From contig NC_080059.1 of the NCBI RefSeq assembly GCF_026212465.1, positions 14,655,805-14,719,804 on the forward strand: DNA of 64,000 bases, read 5' to 3'. Shown piece after piece: positions 37,184 through 51,700 of the stretch. A program made the translations under genes and the position numbers. The first letter of the stretch is position 1. Each line of letters begins with the position of its first letter. The notes beneath the pieces are model-generated. The model saw only the letters and a list, made by a program, of their open reading frames with translations, searched no databases and was not told the origin of the DNA. Source of the stretch: Amaranthus tricolor (lineage: Eukaryota; Streptophyta; Magnoliopsida; Caryophyllales; Amaranthaceae).

Positions 37184-37681
37184 ATTTGAAAAAAATAAGA
37201 TAAATAAACAACTTAATTCCAAAAATAAGGTTCATGAAAACTTATTTCCCAAAATAAGCGTCCGTACATCCAAGCCTAGCCTCGGGATAAGTCGCTGTTA
37301 GTAGCAGCGAAAGAGGAAAAAAAAAAAAGAAAAATAAAAACCCCAAAGTCGCTGTTAGTAACAGCGAATGAGGAAAAAAAAAAAATTAAAACCCCAAAGT
37401 CGCTGTTAGTAACAGCGACTTTAAGGTTAACTGATAACTTCTTAATCTCGTAGGTTGGAATGAGGAAGTAACTGAGAACTGAAAATATAAAAAACATCAA
37501 GTCGCTGTTACTAACAGCGACTTTGGGGTTTTTATTTTTCTTTTTTTTCCTCTTTCGCTGTTACTAACAACGACTTATCCAAACCAGTGGTTTGGATGTA
37601 CGGACGCTTATTTTGAGAAATAAGTTTTCACGGATCTTATTTTGGGACATAAGTTGTTAAAATGTCTTATTTTTTTCAAAT
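37184..37681. mobile_element. MITE with repeated TCGCTGTTAGTAACAGCGA palindromes
   Basis: The arms begin atttgaaaaaaataaga on both strands and continue as long inverted repeats through 'aataagcgtccgtacatcca'. Inside, five or more copies of the short palindrome tcgctgttagtaacagcga alternate with 'ggaaaaaaaaaa' and 'aaaaccccaaag' segments. The exact duplication is unclear and the ends may extend several bases further. Confidence 0.7.
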
Positions 37682-38453
37682 CTTTCATTCTGTTAATTTA
37701 ATATCACATTTCATAACTTTACTTTTCTTAAAAATCATCCTATCTTTTTGATTCAGAGGGAATATAACTTTTAACTAATGATGACATTTTCTCACACAAT
37801 ATGTTAGGATAAAAGAAAGTACAACACCAGTCTGCAATTGTATAGCTAGTGATGGCCATCGGGAGGGTTATCCAAAATCGAAGCGGTCCGGAATTGCTGA
37901 AAAACCGTTTTAGAACCGGAACCGTCTGCAAAAGGTTTCACCTAGCCGAACCACGAACCGTTAAGTTTCCAAAAAAAAAAATCTGACAGAACTGTGGAAC
38001 CTTTGGTAGAAATTTGACCAAGGAACTACAAAATAGTTCACCCGAATCAGACCGGTTCAAAGGAACCACCCCGAAATCACCAACTGGACCAGATTGGTTC
38101 ACTCGGCTCAACGATTCCTTGAAACCAGACCGAAATTGTACGGCTACCCCGGCCCAGACTCCCGGTGGTTCTTTGGAAGGCCAAATACTAGTCATTGGGT
38201 TTTAAAATGTAGCTATTGCAATTCTCCCTATAAACATCATTTAATTTCAATCACTTTCATTCATAATTCTTCTCATCTACTACTCTTCTCTACTTATTAC
38301 ACAGTCATTCTCTCAATTATATAATTAGTTTTTTAATTTTTTTAATTATTTCTTAATTACATAATAATTTCATTATTATTATCATTTCTTCATTTTTGAA
38401 AAAAGGCTCTAAAAAGGTTACTTAAGTGACAAAATCGAACTTTTTTACTTTTC

Positions 38454-38550
38454 AAAGTGCCTTTCACTTGTAAATTTTTGAACTTTTAAAGTGCCTTTCA
38501 CTTGTAAATTTTTGAACTTTCAAAGTGCCTTTCACTTGTGAATTTTTGCA
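38454..38550. repeat. Three tandem copies of a ~38-bp unit
   Basis: The unit 'caaagtgcctttcacttgt' plus 'aaatttttgaactttt' occurs three times with near identity inside the hAT element at 37847. Confidence 0.85.
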
Positions 38551-38749
38551 TAAAATACTTGTATACAGTAGAAGTAAGAATTATATTGGAAAATTGTGTA
38601 GTCCGTTACACGTATATGAAGCACATTTTAGACGCATGATGTTTGGGACGTACGATATTTTGGGATGTGAATTAATATAATAATAATTGATATTAGTTTA
38701 GATAATTTATCTAGTTGGTTATATATTATTAATTAATTTCATTGTCTAT

Positions 38750-39224
38750 TTATATAAATATTGTAGGTTGCTTCTAAAGGTAAATAGTCGTTCCGAAAAA
38801 TATTTCTTTTGTTTTTGGCAACAATATAGTCGTTGCTAAAAATAGTAATCACAAATATTACTTAATTTTTCCCCCTACATTGGGTCGTCGTAAGAAATAA
38901 AATTATCGGGTATTGCAACAACTTATGTTGTGAAAAATCTATATTTAACAACGATCAAAGTTGTTGCCAAAAATGTAAAAGGTTTGGGAGCTATTTTTTT
39001 TCGTTGCAATAAAGGCTGTAGGAATTGCAACGACATTTCTTGTGCAACAATAAAAGTCATTTCTAAAAACACCATACTTTTCCAACTACCTAAGTCGTTG
39101 TTAAAACCTTTAGCTACGGCCTTACACGCAACAACTAAAGTTGTCGCAAAAAACATTTTTAGTAATGAAATGTAGTTTTTAGCAACGACATTTTTTGTTG
39201 CTAAAAACGATTTTTCTTGTAGTG
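38750..39224. mobile_element. Probable CACTA-type end nested in the hAT
   Basis: The segment ends TTTTTCTTGTAGTG at 39224, the reverse complement of the CACTACAAGAAAAA terminus common to plant CACTA elements. Before it, many subterminal motifs such as 'gttgctaaaaa' and 'tagcaacga' occur in both orientations. The opposite CACTA terminus was not found, so the left boundary is a guess. Coding sequence of the host transposase resumes right after. Confidence 0.4.
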
Positions 39225-39239
39225 ATCATTGGGAGGCTC

Positions 39240-41690
39240 TAGCTACAAAAGAAAGGCCACTTCAACTCCAACGGTACTCGACAACCTTCGTTAGTAATTA
39301 TGAAAATGAGCCAAATTATCAAGAAGGTTACGACCAAGAATTAAACGATTATGCACATGAGGAAAAAGAACAAGAAATTGAAGAAGAAGAAGACGAAGAA
39401 GAGGAATCATCGATCCCTATTGGGATAATTAGATCTCGATAATCATCAACGAGAATGCAAGAATTACAACAACAACAACAACAAACTCGTGGTAAAAGAT
39501 TCAATTTCCAAAATGTCGGGTAGTTCTATAATTTTATTGTTCAAATTGATTAAATTTAACTATTTGTTCATTTATAAATTGTGGTATTTGAGTATGTCTT
39601 TATGTTTTAATTTAGAAGAAGAGCAACTAGTAAGTCAACCTTTTCCGACAATGCCACCTTCTAGTGGATAGCCGTTTTACATGTGTGGTCGTACTTTTCA
39701 AAGCATCCAACCGACAATACGAATGTTTTCATGTGTACATGTCAAACTTGTGAAAGTCAAGGAGTAAAACCATTAGTGTCATACAATTTCAGCAAAGGTA
39801 AATACTATTTAAGTTTTTAACAAATCATATCCATATTTTGTAAATAAAGAATATACTAAAATGCATTTGTTGTGTTTTGTGAAAACGTGTCAGGTTGTGG
39901 TACGAGATATTTCAACAACCATTTAGCAAGGAAACATAAAATCACAAAGGAGACTCATGCAACAAGTGTTAGTGAGACTACAAGTGGAAGCGTTTGATGA
40001 ACTTTCTAAATATATATGTAATTTCTAAAGAGATGCCATTTAACCATGGTGGAAGTCATGCTTATGAGTATTTCACCATAAAAACTTTGCAACAATAGTA
40101 TAGAGCGATCCCGAGGAACACTCTTAAATGCTGCGCAATTAAATTATATGAAATAAAATGTTATGAATTAGTAGAAATGTTTAAATCTTTCAATGGTAGG
40201 GTTAGCATAACATTCGATATTTGGTCTGCTCCCCCACATTTAGAACCTTATATGTGCGTAACAGCACATTGGATAGATTATAACTGATTTATTCAAAAAA
40301 GAATTATATCCTTTGAGTTATAATATATTTATTAGTAGAGATATGCAAAGAATGGAGGTTGTTAGATAAGATATTCTGTTGTTTTATCAATAACGCAACC
40401 ACAAACATTAAATGCATGGAACTTTTGTATGACGAACCTTCTTTCAGTTTTATCTTAGGTGGTAGATTATTACATATATGATGTTGTTTTCATGTTATTA
40501 ACTTATTTTGCCAAATAGGTATTTAAAAAGTAAGTGATTTATTAGAACCTATTAGAGACGTGATTAAGTGGCTTAAATTATGACAAGTAAAGAAGAGATA
40601 TAAATAATTATGTGACCATTATGGACTTAAAAAGTATATTGGTATTTAGATACTCTGACACGTTGGGGCTTGACCCATGATCTATTAAAAAGGCTATTAA
40701 ATATCGTGCTGTTATAACACAATTGTATAGTGAATGTGCGGATAAAGGTATAAGCAATGCAACATAGGAATAACTATAGGTGTATACAAAATATTAGAAG
40801 TGTATGACCATACAACTAAGATTTTTTCATATATTTACGAACCAAATGCCCACCTAGTAATAAGTGAATACATTACCATTTTTTAGCATCTTGTTAATCA
40901 TTTGCATAATTATACTAATGAATTCTTAAAGTCGGTTCTTGTACAAATGTTAGATAAATAGAAGTATTTTAATGACATTCCTTATATTTATGAATTGAGA
41001 TAATTTTAGACTCATGTCTTAAAACGTAAAATCTTACAAAATTGATAGGCTTTTACCACCATTCATTAAATCATTCAAAGAGTGGTGTACATAATTATGT
41101 TAAAAACTGTAAAATGCTTTTAGTAGAGCTTTATGATTACTATTCAAGTGTATATAACCCTGATCGCGATATGTCTAAGCGTGTTAGTGTCTCAGTATGT
41201 CCCACTAGATTTCATCAAGTCATAGCTAACATAATAAGCCAAGATAATAGTTTTATAGGGCATTTTTCTTCCTCACGCTCCTCTTCATATATAGAAGTAG
41301 ATAATTATCTTAAAAATTATTTTGAAATTGAACAAGATAGTTTTAATATTTTAGAATGGTAGAAAGAAAAATCAATAAAATTCCCCATATTATCGAGAAT
41401 TGCAAAGGATATCCTTACAATTTCAGCTTCTATAGTTGCGTCGGAGTCTGCTTTAAGTGCAGATAAAAAAGTTCTTGATGAAAAGAGATCTCGTCTTACT
41501 CTATATACTGTTCAAATATGTGTTTGCAAAAAAGATTGGGATCAAGTGGAGATTCATACACAAGGACTCAAGAACGATCATGATCAAGACGATAATGATC
41601 CATGGATGATGATGGATACATCTGCATCATCGTCAGGAGGAGAGTCAGCGGAAGCATCTAACCAACAAGATGATGACGACGAAGACGAAT
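39240..41690 (+). pseudogene. hAT transposase pseudogene
   Basis: Translation in shifting frames gives an acidic N-terminal region (Glu/Asp run near 39370-39410, then IPIGIIRSR), a BED zinc-finger-like segment (about 39720-39960, CGTRYFNNHLARKH with Cys and His ligands), a middle RNase-H-like region (PHLEPYMCVTAHW near 40235), and the C-terminal hAT dimerisation block (about 41290-41530; KFPILSRIAKDIL, ASESA). There are many stops and frame changes, e.g. TGG to TAG at about 41360 in 'ILEW*KEKS'. A Ser/Asp-rich tail precedes the final stop. It cannot make a functional transposase. Confidence 0.7.
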
Positions 41691-42183
41691 AGAATCATAA
41701 ATATCGGACAAAGATTAATCAACATTCAACTACAAATAAAAGGTATGATAAAGAATTACGTGGGCTTTGATTCCTTCGGGATACGTAGGCAGCTTAGTAT
41801 TCCTTCAGGATACTAGGTTCAAGTCCATTTTCTCCCTCTTTTTTTATTAATCATCTTTATCGTTTCTTATTAATTTATTTTTTCCTTCTTTTTAGTAAAT
41901 ATTTTAATAATGATGACAAGCAATGAATTTCACTAATAATCAAGTAATCATCAAAGGTACGTCCGCATTATTATAGTATTTTTATATTATATTTAAAGGA
42001 AAAATAAGAATGGAACCGATGGTTCGACCCGAGAGTTGGACCGCCGGAACCGCCTTATTAACCGTTTGGAACCGCCCGCAACCGAAAACGTTCGAATTAG
42101 ATTTCAGATGGAACTGGAACCGGAACCGGAACCGAAACCGGCCCAACCCGGACCGTGGCCATCACTAATTGTAAATAAGCATT

Positions 42184-42340
42184 TTAAGTACTTTTTTCGG
42201 TGGACATTAATTATATTGTAAGTAGACAATAAGGATACTGTAAGTAGATATTAAGGATATAGTACGTGGACATTAAAGTTTAATGCACTGTGCCTAAGAG
42301 ACGTCTCTTTAAGAGACATCTCCCAGAAGATCGGCTGTAT
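42184..42340. repeat. Remnant of the 'gtaagtaggcattaag' element family
   Basis: Four or five motifs 'gtaagtagacattaagg' are followed by 'taagagacgtctctttaagagacatctc', resembling the subterminal repeats and ends of the candidate element at 11507-18592. The hAT at 37847 appears to have inserted beside it. Confidence 0.45.
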
Positions 42341-42765
42341 ATACACTACAACTAAGCATTGCTTAAATATATTTCCTACACCAACAGCCCAAAACATTAT
42401 ACTTCTTTTGCTTATTCACGCTACTCTTTCTCACCAATTCATAACAAAAAAGGAAAAAAGGAGACGAAATTAAAAGCTGAAAGGTTTATGCTTAAAACAA
42501 AATAATGGGGTTTTAGGAGCAACGAGCAACAATTTTCGAAAGCTACTTTCACTGGTTATACTGTTGTACAATTGAAAATACTGTCCATTATAATTCAGCA
42601 ACAATTTTTCATGCTCGAGCTCAAGCCTCTGTTTATAAAATTGCTACAAAATAACATAATCAAACTCGAGAAAGAATAGTGGCAAAGCAGTACCCTTGGA
42701 ACTGCCCCATTATACATAAATTGAGCAAAATTGTAAATTTGAATTGCTTAGAGTAAAATCTTTGT

Positions 42766-45700
42766 TCACTTAGTTCTTTTTATGACTCTTTGTGTAAGAT
42801 CTACGAGTGCACGCCTTGACCTTCTAACATCCTCATCATCACTTTCAGGCAGCGAATCAATAGCTTCTGCTGCAAGGTTTGCATGCTTCAGTGCTAAATC
42901 CTTCGCTCTTTGTAATCCTTGACTTCTTCCAAGGTAATCAAGCGCCTAAACACAAAAGTACCGAATATGCATTATACTCCTTACAAAACGCAATAAAAGA
43001 TATGCGATGAATCAAATATTCCTTGCACCATAGCAAAACAAAAAACGTTCATGACTTTCTTGTACAAGTTTTACACTCAGTCATTTTTTCAAGACAACGA
43101 TGCCCCCAAGGCATACAAGGTAATTGACATCTTTCAACCAAATGGGTATAGCATGAAATATGAACATTAGGAAACATCATCAATCAACATTACTCTTCCT
43201 TCTCCTGAATTTGCTCCATACACTAGACCTACAAATTATTTCTTTTACCTACATTAAAACCTATAATTACATCACCAAAGGAAATGAAGGACATGAACCC
43301 ACCCTTAATATCCCACTAAAATACTCACTGTTCTATTTTTCTTAACTTTGTATCAGTACCCTAAGATTACAAGAGGAGTATGCCATAAGGATAAAGGTCA
43401 AACTAAGTAACTTCAATGTCAAGAATATGTTCAAAATACATCATGCCCTCAACTTGGCAAATTTTGAATTAGATTCCTGAATAATTTAGAACTTTCATTA
43501 ATTTGATGGAACGTTTGTCCGAAATAATGCATCCTAATCATTTCCCTTGAACAATGTTAAATAGAACATATGACCTCCATCAAACGATCCTGAGCCATGT
43601 GCACATTCCACAATCCAAAAGCCCAAAATCTTACAAAATCATTGCACCCTCTTTCACAGCTCCTTGGGGCATGTTTCTACAGCTAATTTTAACCATACTC
43701 ATTTCTGTTAAATTTAATTTAGCTCCGCTCAGTTGATTAAACTACATTTACTCTCGCATTTCACTAGTTCAGTTCAATTCAATCCAATCCAATTCAGCCC
43801 AAACAAACATTGCCTTAATTAGAACTCTTTTTGAATTCTTAAATTATATATTTACATCAACCATCAATACACCAAAAAAGCGACTAGACAACAAAAACAG
43901 AACATCAAGAGTAAAGAAAAGCAGCCTCGTGCTTAAGGAAAAACTAAATTTCACACTAGAAGTGTTCAATGGAGCAGGCGGTCCAACTCCTTTAACAGCC
44001 TAGTCAGGCTCGGTCATACCTAGCGTATGGAAAAACAGAACATTTGACCCGGCCTGCTCTTGCCCATTAGTTTTTGATTATCATCTAAATATAATTTAAA
44101 CTATATTTATTTAATTCAACTACAATTTAATGCCTCTGTCTTGATGGTTAAGTTTATAATCTATCTGTTCTTTTAAGCGTAAACGTGCAATACCCAGATC
44201 ATTTTAAGTCATCTACTTGAATTATATTATCATGAGAAGCTTTTATTAGGAGTATATGAAGATCATAAGAAAACAAATTAGCTGCCACATCAGTTTAGAA
44301 ATTGTAGCATCAAAACAATTCATAAAAGCCATTTTCCGTTATGACGACACTATACGACATACACACAAATTAAAATAGTGCCACATTATATATCAATTAA
44401 TTGAGAGGTCTCAAGGTATCTAGTTCAAGAATAGCTATAGTTGCCCAGCAATTTGTTTATGAAACAAAAATAAGTAATTTAGAAGATGCATGCTGTATTG
44501 CACGTGTTCTTGACAATATTTTTACCATGTACACGAGTTGCTCACTTCTTAATCCATTTGGGAAAAGTTTTTAGAGCAATATTGGGTGTAAAATTTGTAA
44601 ATGATTACAGCAAGTACAGCTAGTTAATGGTACATCTTGAATTTTGCGTGTAATATGATTCCGACCCGTTAAATGCCCGTCCCAAATCCCAACCCATTAA
44701 TTTTGATTATGAGTCGAAACATTAAAATCCCAAGCCTTATGAAGAATTGACGGGCTCGACCAATGGGCATGGTCACAGGCTCTTAGTGGGCCCCCAACCT
44801 GCACACCTCTACTTCACAGACAGCCAAGTCTTAAATTCTTGATACAAAATCTGACAAGAGTCTGTTTAAATAACACCCCAGCCCCAATAAACTTACGATG
44901 ACAATACTAGACACAACTCCTATGATATTGAAATTGACCCATCAAAATAATCTAATGCAGCTAATTTGAAACAATTCTGTATGACAACAATATATCATAA
45001 CCCCAATATCATTAAGTGACTCGTACTTAGACTCCAAGGTCAAATGTGCATAGCCTTACATTTGTAAAAACAAAGAGGTCACTTCTAACCCTTGTTAGCA
45101 AACATGATGTGCAACTTCACACAGAAAAGCACATGATTAAATGAGTCAAGTCCATTATAATCATAAACCAAAACTATAAATCTTTGACTTCATCAAAAAA
45201 TTGTAAAAATGTATAGATAAAAAGGTACACCTTATTAGAGGCCTACATATGCAGATGATTAAATGAGTCAAGTCTATTCCAGGTGAATTCATTGTTTTGA
45301 TTGACTTTTTCCATTCTACATTAATTTTTTGCTCTGGTGGTATAAGAAAAAAAATTGGACTACAATAGCAAATTAATAGAACTGAATATGATTTTGCGGG
45401 GATAAGAAAATACAAACATAGACACAACACACAAGTCACAAGAAATATGAAAGAAAATGTGATCATTTGGGAGTAGTTTAATTAGGTATATGCAGATGTC
45501 ATCAAGCTATTGCATAAATTACAATTCATCAAGAGCACACTACATTCAGAGAGAGTTAGATGTTGAAAATAGCTCACAATATGAAATAATACCTTTGTCT
45601 TTTTGTTTGTTCATATTTAACCAAAAAGCTCAACTATTTTGTCAAACATGGACAAACAAAAAAACAAAGGTAGTAGATATAAGTCAGTAATTCAACTGCC

Positions 45701-48700
45701 ACCAAGGATAAGATAAAAGGCAGAGTTAAGTGAAATACAAAGAACAAGAAACAAAACAGGATTCAAAATTTTAATGGGAAGTTCCAAAAAAAACATACAA
45801 GATCTATATCTGCCGGGTTGTCGAAGCCTCGCTGCACAACTTCACTTAATTGAGGAAACTCTTCTATGGCAAACAACAGTGGAGCTGTGACGATTCCCTG
45901 TGAAAACCATAACAAAATGCAGCATTTTGAGAAGAGACAAGAAAATTAGTAACTCAGTATTAAGCCCTCTAAAGAATGGTCTGGATCTTTGGAATGAAAA
46001 TACACCCCTCAAAGCCAGACTGCGGAGAGACAAAAAATATCCAGGAATCTCTTGTGTGAATAAATGAAAAATAAGTGAGCATATACGTTCATACATTCAC
46101 ACATATACTTTTTAACAGATAAATGCATGTATGTATCAATAATGATATAAGGTATCTCAACATTTGCAGTTATTTGTATTCGAACAGCATTAAAGACCAA
46201 TTCTGTTTCAATTTGTAAAAAGGACTATGAATGATGCAGTAGCATAATATTGCAGCGTCAAATGCTCATTGCATTGTAACACAAATTTTAAAGTTTGTAA
46301 ATATTTCAATTTTTATAACCTAACAACCAAGATCAGGTTATTTTGTCAATTTTATGAGGCCTTCAGATGCTTTAGTTGTGCTTGAAAATGTCCCAGATGC
46401 CCAAAAAATGAATTTTTCAACACCAGAATTATTGCTCTAAGCCTATATCACAGAAAAATAGGGGGAACCTTACATGATGAATATCAGAAAGTGAACCCTT
46501 TCCAAGTGATGCGGATGTGCCCGTGAAATCAAGAACATCATCTATCAATTGATACGCCAACCCCTGATAAGAAAGAAAAAATTAGAGCAGTAATGAGCAT
46601 TACTCATAATTGAAGAGCTCACACGGTTCAATTTTCTACAATCCTAGCTAAACCTATTTGCATACACAGTTAAATATCATGAACCGACACAAAGGAAGGG
46701 AAAAATGGAAGATCATCAAAATTAAGTTAGTACAATCTATTACTTCATTAGAGAGAAGCTCGTAGGAGAACCTAGAAAGAGGAGCATTCTATGAGTAGAG
46801 TTGAGTAGAGTAGAGAGAGAATGGAATGCTATAATTGTTTTTGAGGTTTTGTATAGAGCTTCTTAATTCACAAAACTTATCTTAACATCAATTCTATATT
46901 TCTATCTTCCTATCTTTCATCCTCTTTCTCTATTTTTGACACACACACGCACACACGCAAAGGATCTAATGAAAACCATTAAAGCGATGAAAATCATAAA
47001 ATTTAAATTTGGGGGTAAATGAGTCCTTCAAAGGGGTACATATTTTATATGTGCGGGTTTTGAGCTCCTAATTTTAAAATATCTACGAAAACGCCGCTGA
47101 CAATTTCCAGACACTGATTATGTACTTCATTTCAAAATTGCGGATATTTACCAAAATGACATTGAGATATGTATCTCAAAAAACAGAATATGTACCCGGA
47201 TTTTAATTTTCATCACTTCCAAGTGGTTTTTATGTGATTTTTGTATTACCTTTGTTCTAGAATATTTGCAACCGATTAACACATCATGTGAGAGAATATC
47301 ATTATCAGTTACAAGTATAATGGAACGGAGGAAGTTTATCTCCATAAAGAAAAGCTCTTCACTGATCTGACAAGTAGATTTTCTTATTCGATTTTCTTCA
47401 ACATCTAACATATGCCAAAAGAAGAGGTAACCCACCAGATTTTTCCCATACTCAAAAGCCAACGTTGCAACTTCTGTAGTTTGCCCCGCAAGAAGAGCAA
47501 TGGCCTTGCAGCTATTTGAGATCAATGACGCTGTCTTGTAATAGGTTTTTTCCAAATAGTACTGCATGCTGCAAGTGGAAATGAACTAAATTATCACCCC
47601 AGCAAATTGCTCAATCTTAATATTCCTCCACCAATATCCTCGTAGCTTTGTCAGTTAATGGTAAACAACTTCAAGCTATCTACTCAAATTCCAGTAGTTA
47701 CGGTAGAAGACATAAAATGCACACTTCGAACTACAGAATACAGATTTCTAACTACTAAGACTCAGCATGTCAACAATCTGATGAATATAAGCTTGTTTCA
47801 CTTTCTAAATGTTGTAAACCTATCTCGTGCTAACTGCCAACCCTTTTCAATACCTAAATGACAGCATAACGGAACAGCTGAAAACTAAAAATTCTTAAAT
47901 GAAAGACGTCCTCCCTCTTTGCCCCACCCTAAGAGGAGCCTCACTAAAAGTGCTAGGAAATGGTATGAATTTGAAGAGGACAATATTAGTGTTCCTTTAC
48001 TTCAAATATGTTAACCTAGAAAGTGAATAAAAAAAGATCCAATGTCAAAAAAATTCAAGATTATAAGGAATTTTACAAATTACACAACTTAAATGCCATG
48101 AATTCCTCTAGATAAACATTTTAATTAACAAACCCAACGCCAAACCTTATCCTAACTAAGATAGGGAACACCCCCACATTACTTGAATTTGGTTGATGAC
48201 ATAAGATGCGAAGACGTTTCACGAAAGTTTTCACTACCCTACATAAATATTTTATTGAACAGCTGAAGAAAAAAATGTAATCGGTTCCACATGTATTTAT
48301 AACTTGTAATAAGGATGAGAATTCTTTACCAAAAACATTTAAATAAGTCAAATATCTTACACAAATCATTCAGACAATTGAAAAAAATTTAGAGATAATG
48401 GTATTTTCCAGCTACATGGAAAACGATAGATAAGATCTAGGTGAACTAAATTCAAAATATGAGTAGGAAAGACACTCTACCCAGGACTTTGACCAGGTAA
48501 TTCTCGCTCCCCCCGAAAGTAACATGGCTACTGATGCTCAAAGATATTAATTATGGAATTCAATGCTTAAGAGCTTATCTAAAAGTACTTCAGTGCATTA
48601 ACAAAACTCAAAGTTCATAATCTTTCCTTTCATATCAATCATTCAAAACAATTTAACAGTTATCACCAGAAGTTTTTCCCAAATTCTTTTTGTCCATAAA

Positions 48701-51700
48701 GCCTAGTGCAAAAATGCAGTAACGGTCACAGTGATAGGAAGATGTGATTGTCGTACTGCCAAATATCGGCGGCCTGAACCATTAAATATCGCTTGGAACG
48801 ACCTAAAACACGGTTTTTTAAACCTTAACGTTGCAGAAAATATCAGTTCGGTAAATTTAAAACCTTTACGACACAACTAATACGATATGGTGTGGCCTTA
48901 TTTTTGTACAATGCCATAAAGAGCCCCACTCTTTAGTTTTGCTTTTACCCATCCATTAAAATTCTTTGTCTTCAAATTTAACTTTCCTAGACCTATACAT
49001 CAAATGACAAGAGTTTTTTAATGCCATTCATATACACATTTTTTGTATAAGGAACACTCAAATCATTTAAATCTCAGTGTACTAGACTAGAAGACAAATT
49101 TTCACAAGAATGCAGCAAAGATAAATGCAAGAACAAAAAAACATACTTTAAACGCTGTTCAGATGTCGTTGTCATTTGCATTGTCTCACCAGTGACCAGA
49201 TGCTCTACTACTGTAGCTAGTAATGATACCACCTGCAAAAAGAAATCTCATTTGAAGTTTGTCGCATATGAAGAAAAAATAACTAAAGGCACGACTCATA
49301 ACCTCAAAAAAAAGTTCAACATTTACCTCAGTGTTTTTCAAAGAGGCTAAAGCTACACAAGCCCGGGAGAGCAAGAAATCACCAGCTAAAACTGCAACCT
49401 GCTCTGTATAATAGACAAAGTCAAGAAACATGCACTAAATAGATCAATTTTCACATACTTATTCACGAGAACACACACACAAATATAGATCAGATGGAAA
49501 AGGTGTTCCAATTCCTTTTAAAAAATTTAAATTACTTATTTCATAGAGCATCATGAGAACACACACATACAAAAATATAGATCAGACAGAAAGCACATTA
49601 TAACAAGACACACATTTGCATGAATTCTGAAAATCCACTTATGCTCCAGATTACATGTCCTAACACATAATTGCCGACATTGAGATTAAACTCTATTGTT
49701 AGAACACAATTACATCTCCAATGCATGCATATTGAACAGGGCATGCTTAAACTTCTTCCTTCTTTGTTATGCAACAAATTAACGTCCAGTCATAAGAATA
49801 ACAGCTAAACAAAGAAGAAACCTCGTATATCAAAATCCAGTACCCTTCAACAAAGACAAGCACAGACTTGAGAGAAATATAGAAACTAATAACAAACAGA
49901 TGAAGTATATACTTAAGCAGCAGGAATGGCTACGTTGTTGTGGTCCATGTTTTATTTGGGAATACCAAACTTCCTACTTGGACAATATGCACACATATAG
50001 CTGTATGCCTGTATGACATATGCAAGCATACAAGAACTAATATTGACAGCATACAATGTTGAAACTCTTTCTCAGTATATAGTATCATAGTGCAAAAACG
50101 TGGTAGCGGTCATGGTTAAGGTAACAGATACAATGATACAGTAACGGGGATGATGCAGTTGCCGTACCGCCAAATATCGGTCTGCACCATGAAATATCGC
50201 TTGGAACGACCTAAAATGCGGTTTTTTTTACACCTTTATAATGCGATAGTGAAAACCTTAACGATACGGCTGATATGAAACGATACGACCTTATTTTTGT
50301 ACTATGTGAAGTATGGACAAGGGTGTTGGGCGCTGGGTGGAGAATGATTGCAAACTTTTCCATTCAAACCTTGCACTTTTATATGGAAAAAGGGTGCAGG
50401 CAGATGAGCTTGAACATTGGTGAGAGCTCTAGAAGATAGGTCAACAGTGATATTTCTGTTGTACCTGCATTTTGTTAAAGAAGTAGATTTTCATTTAGAT
50501 TGTGCGGAAGAAATTAATTTGACAGAAAAAATATGTTGCTATTTCTCCTGCAAGCAGCTTACTTAGTCGATTTCTGGCTCTTGAGCATTACCCAAGAATT
50601 TCTAAACGGCAAGAGCTATGCTGACATTACAAAGTTGTAATAGTGGATGTGGATCTTGGTGTAGCTTGAGTGGTTGCTAAGATGTTAGTATTTAAAGGAC
50701 ACTGTTGAGACTCAAGACACAAAAATGTAATGAATAGTGTAATACTTTCAAAATAATTGAGAAGTACCTTTTCTGTAATAAGTTTGTTAAAGACCCATTT
50801 TCAGCCTAGAAAGTCAACTTTATAACATAGTCTTCCTTTCTGGGTTGGAAAATCGATTTGGTTAGCCATTGTAAAGGAATTATGTTCAGGAACTATATAT
50901 TTCTAATACATCGTCTATGTTACTTATTTGTGTGAGATTATGAAGCGAGCTGTGGTCTATGTTAAGTATTGTGTTTATGGATTAATGACAATCAAGTAAT
51001 TTAGCTTATTTTGGAACATAAAATTGATTATTATGGACAGAAAGCTGACTATCTCTGCCATTTTCACATGGTTGGAAACTAATTGTGACCCCTATGCTAA
51101 ATTAGAAGTTAGAGGCCATAAATGCAGAGAGCAACTCTGATAAGACAAACATATAACTGAATAAGACATCTGAACAACAAACTACGAGAAAAAAAGTTCA
51201 ATTCCAAAATTAAACTCCCAGATGTTTTCAGGGTCTGCAATGTACAAGGCTGAGTGAGTCGATCATTATAAGAGACTTTTGCGTAGTATCTCATAAAAGC
51301 CCTGCACTTATTATTGCCTTAATCACAATTGGCTATAGTTTCAAGATGCAACACATCATAATATATATCACATTTTATGGTAACTAGGAATTTCAAATAA
51401 GGGAAAGAAAAAAAAGGAAATGTTTTCAATACTTCATTTTCTATTAAAGTTTACTTCAGATTCCTGTATTATACTTTGTAATTTCCCATTAGAAAAACTC
51501 AATAAAAAACATCATCTTATTCGTTCTAAGTGCATGGACAATTTAAAAAGATCTCCCTTAAACAAGACTTTCATCAAAGAGAACTCTTTCAAGTTCCCAC
51601 TCAATTCCATTGATCCCAGTTTTATCATTGACATGCTATCTATAAGACAGACAAGGTCCATCACAAGCCATTGAGATCAGCACACGAGGGGAAGGCAAGA

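Larger units (their letters stand above)
37847..42167 (+). mobile_element. Degraded autonomous-type hAT transposon
   Basis: The ends TAGTGATGGCCATC and GGCCATCACTA match those of the element at 52968-54856. Flanking attgtata (37837-37844) and attgtaaa (42168-42175) are probable 8-bp duplications with one mismatch and two extra bases at the left. GC-rich subterminal aaccg/cggtt motifs lie at both ends. The inside encodes a decayed hAT transposase and has extra inserted sequence between about 38200 and 39224. Confidence 0.8.

Noticed and set aside
47148..47435. Extension of the SPS3 exon beyond 47436
   Set aside because: The conserved sequence stops at GKNL before a GT donor and resumes with GLAYQLIDD at 46563; the extension is intron read-through.
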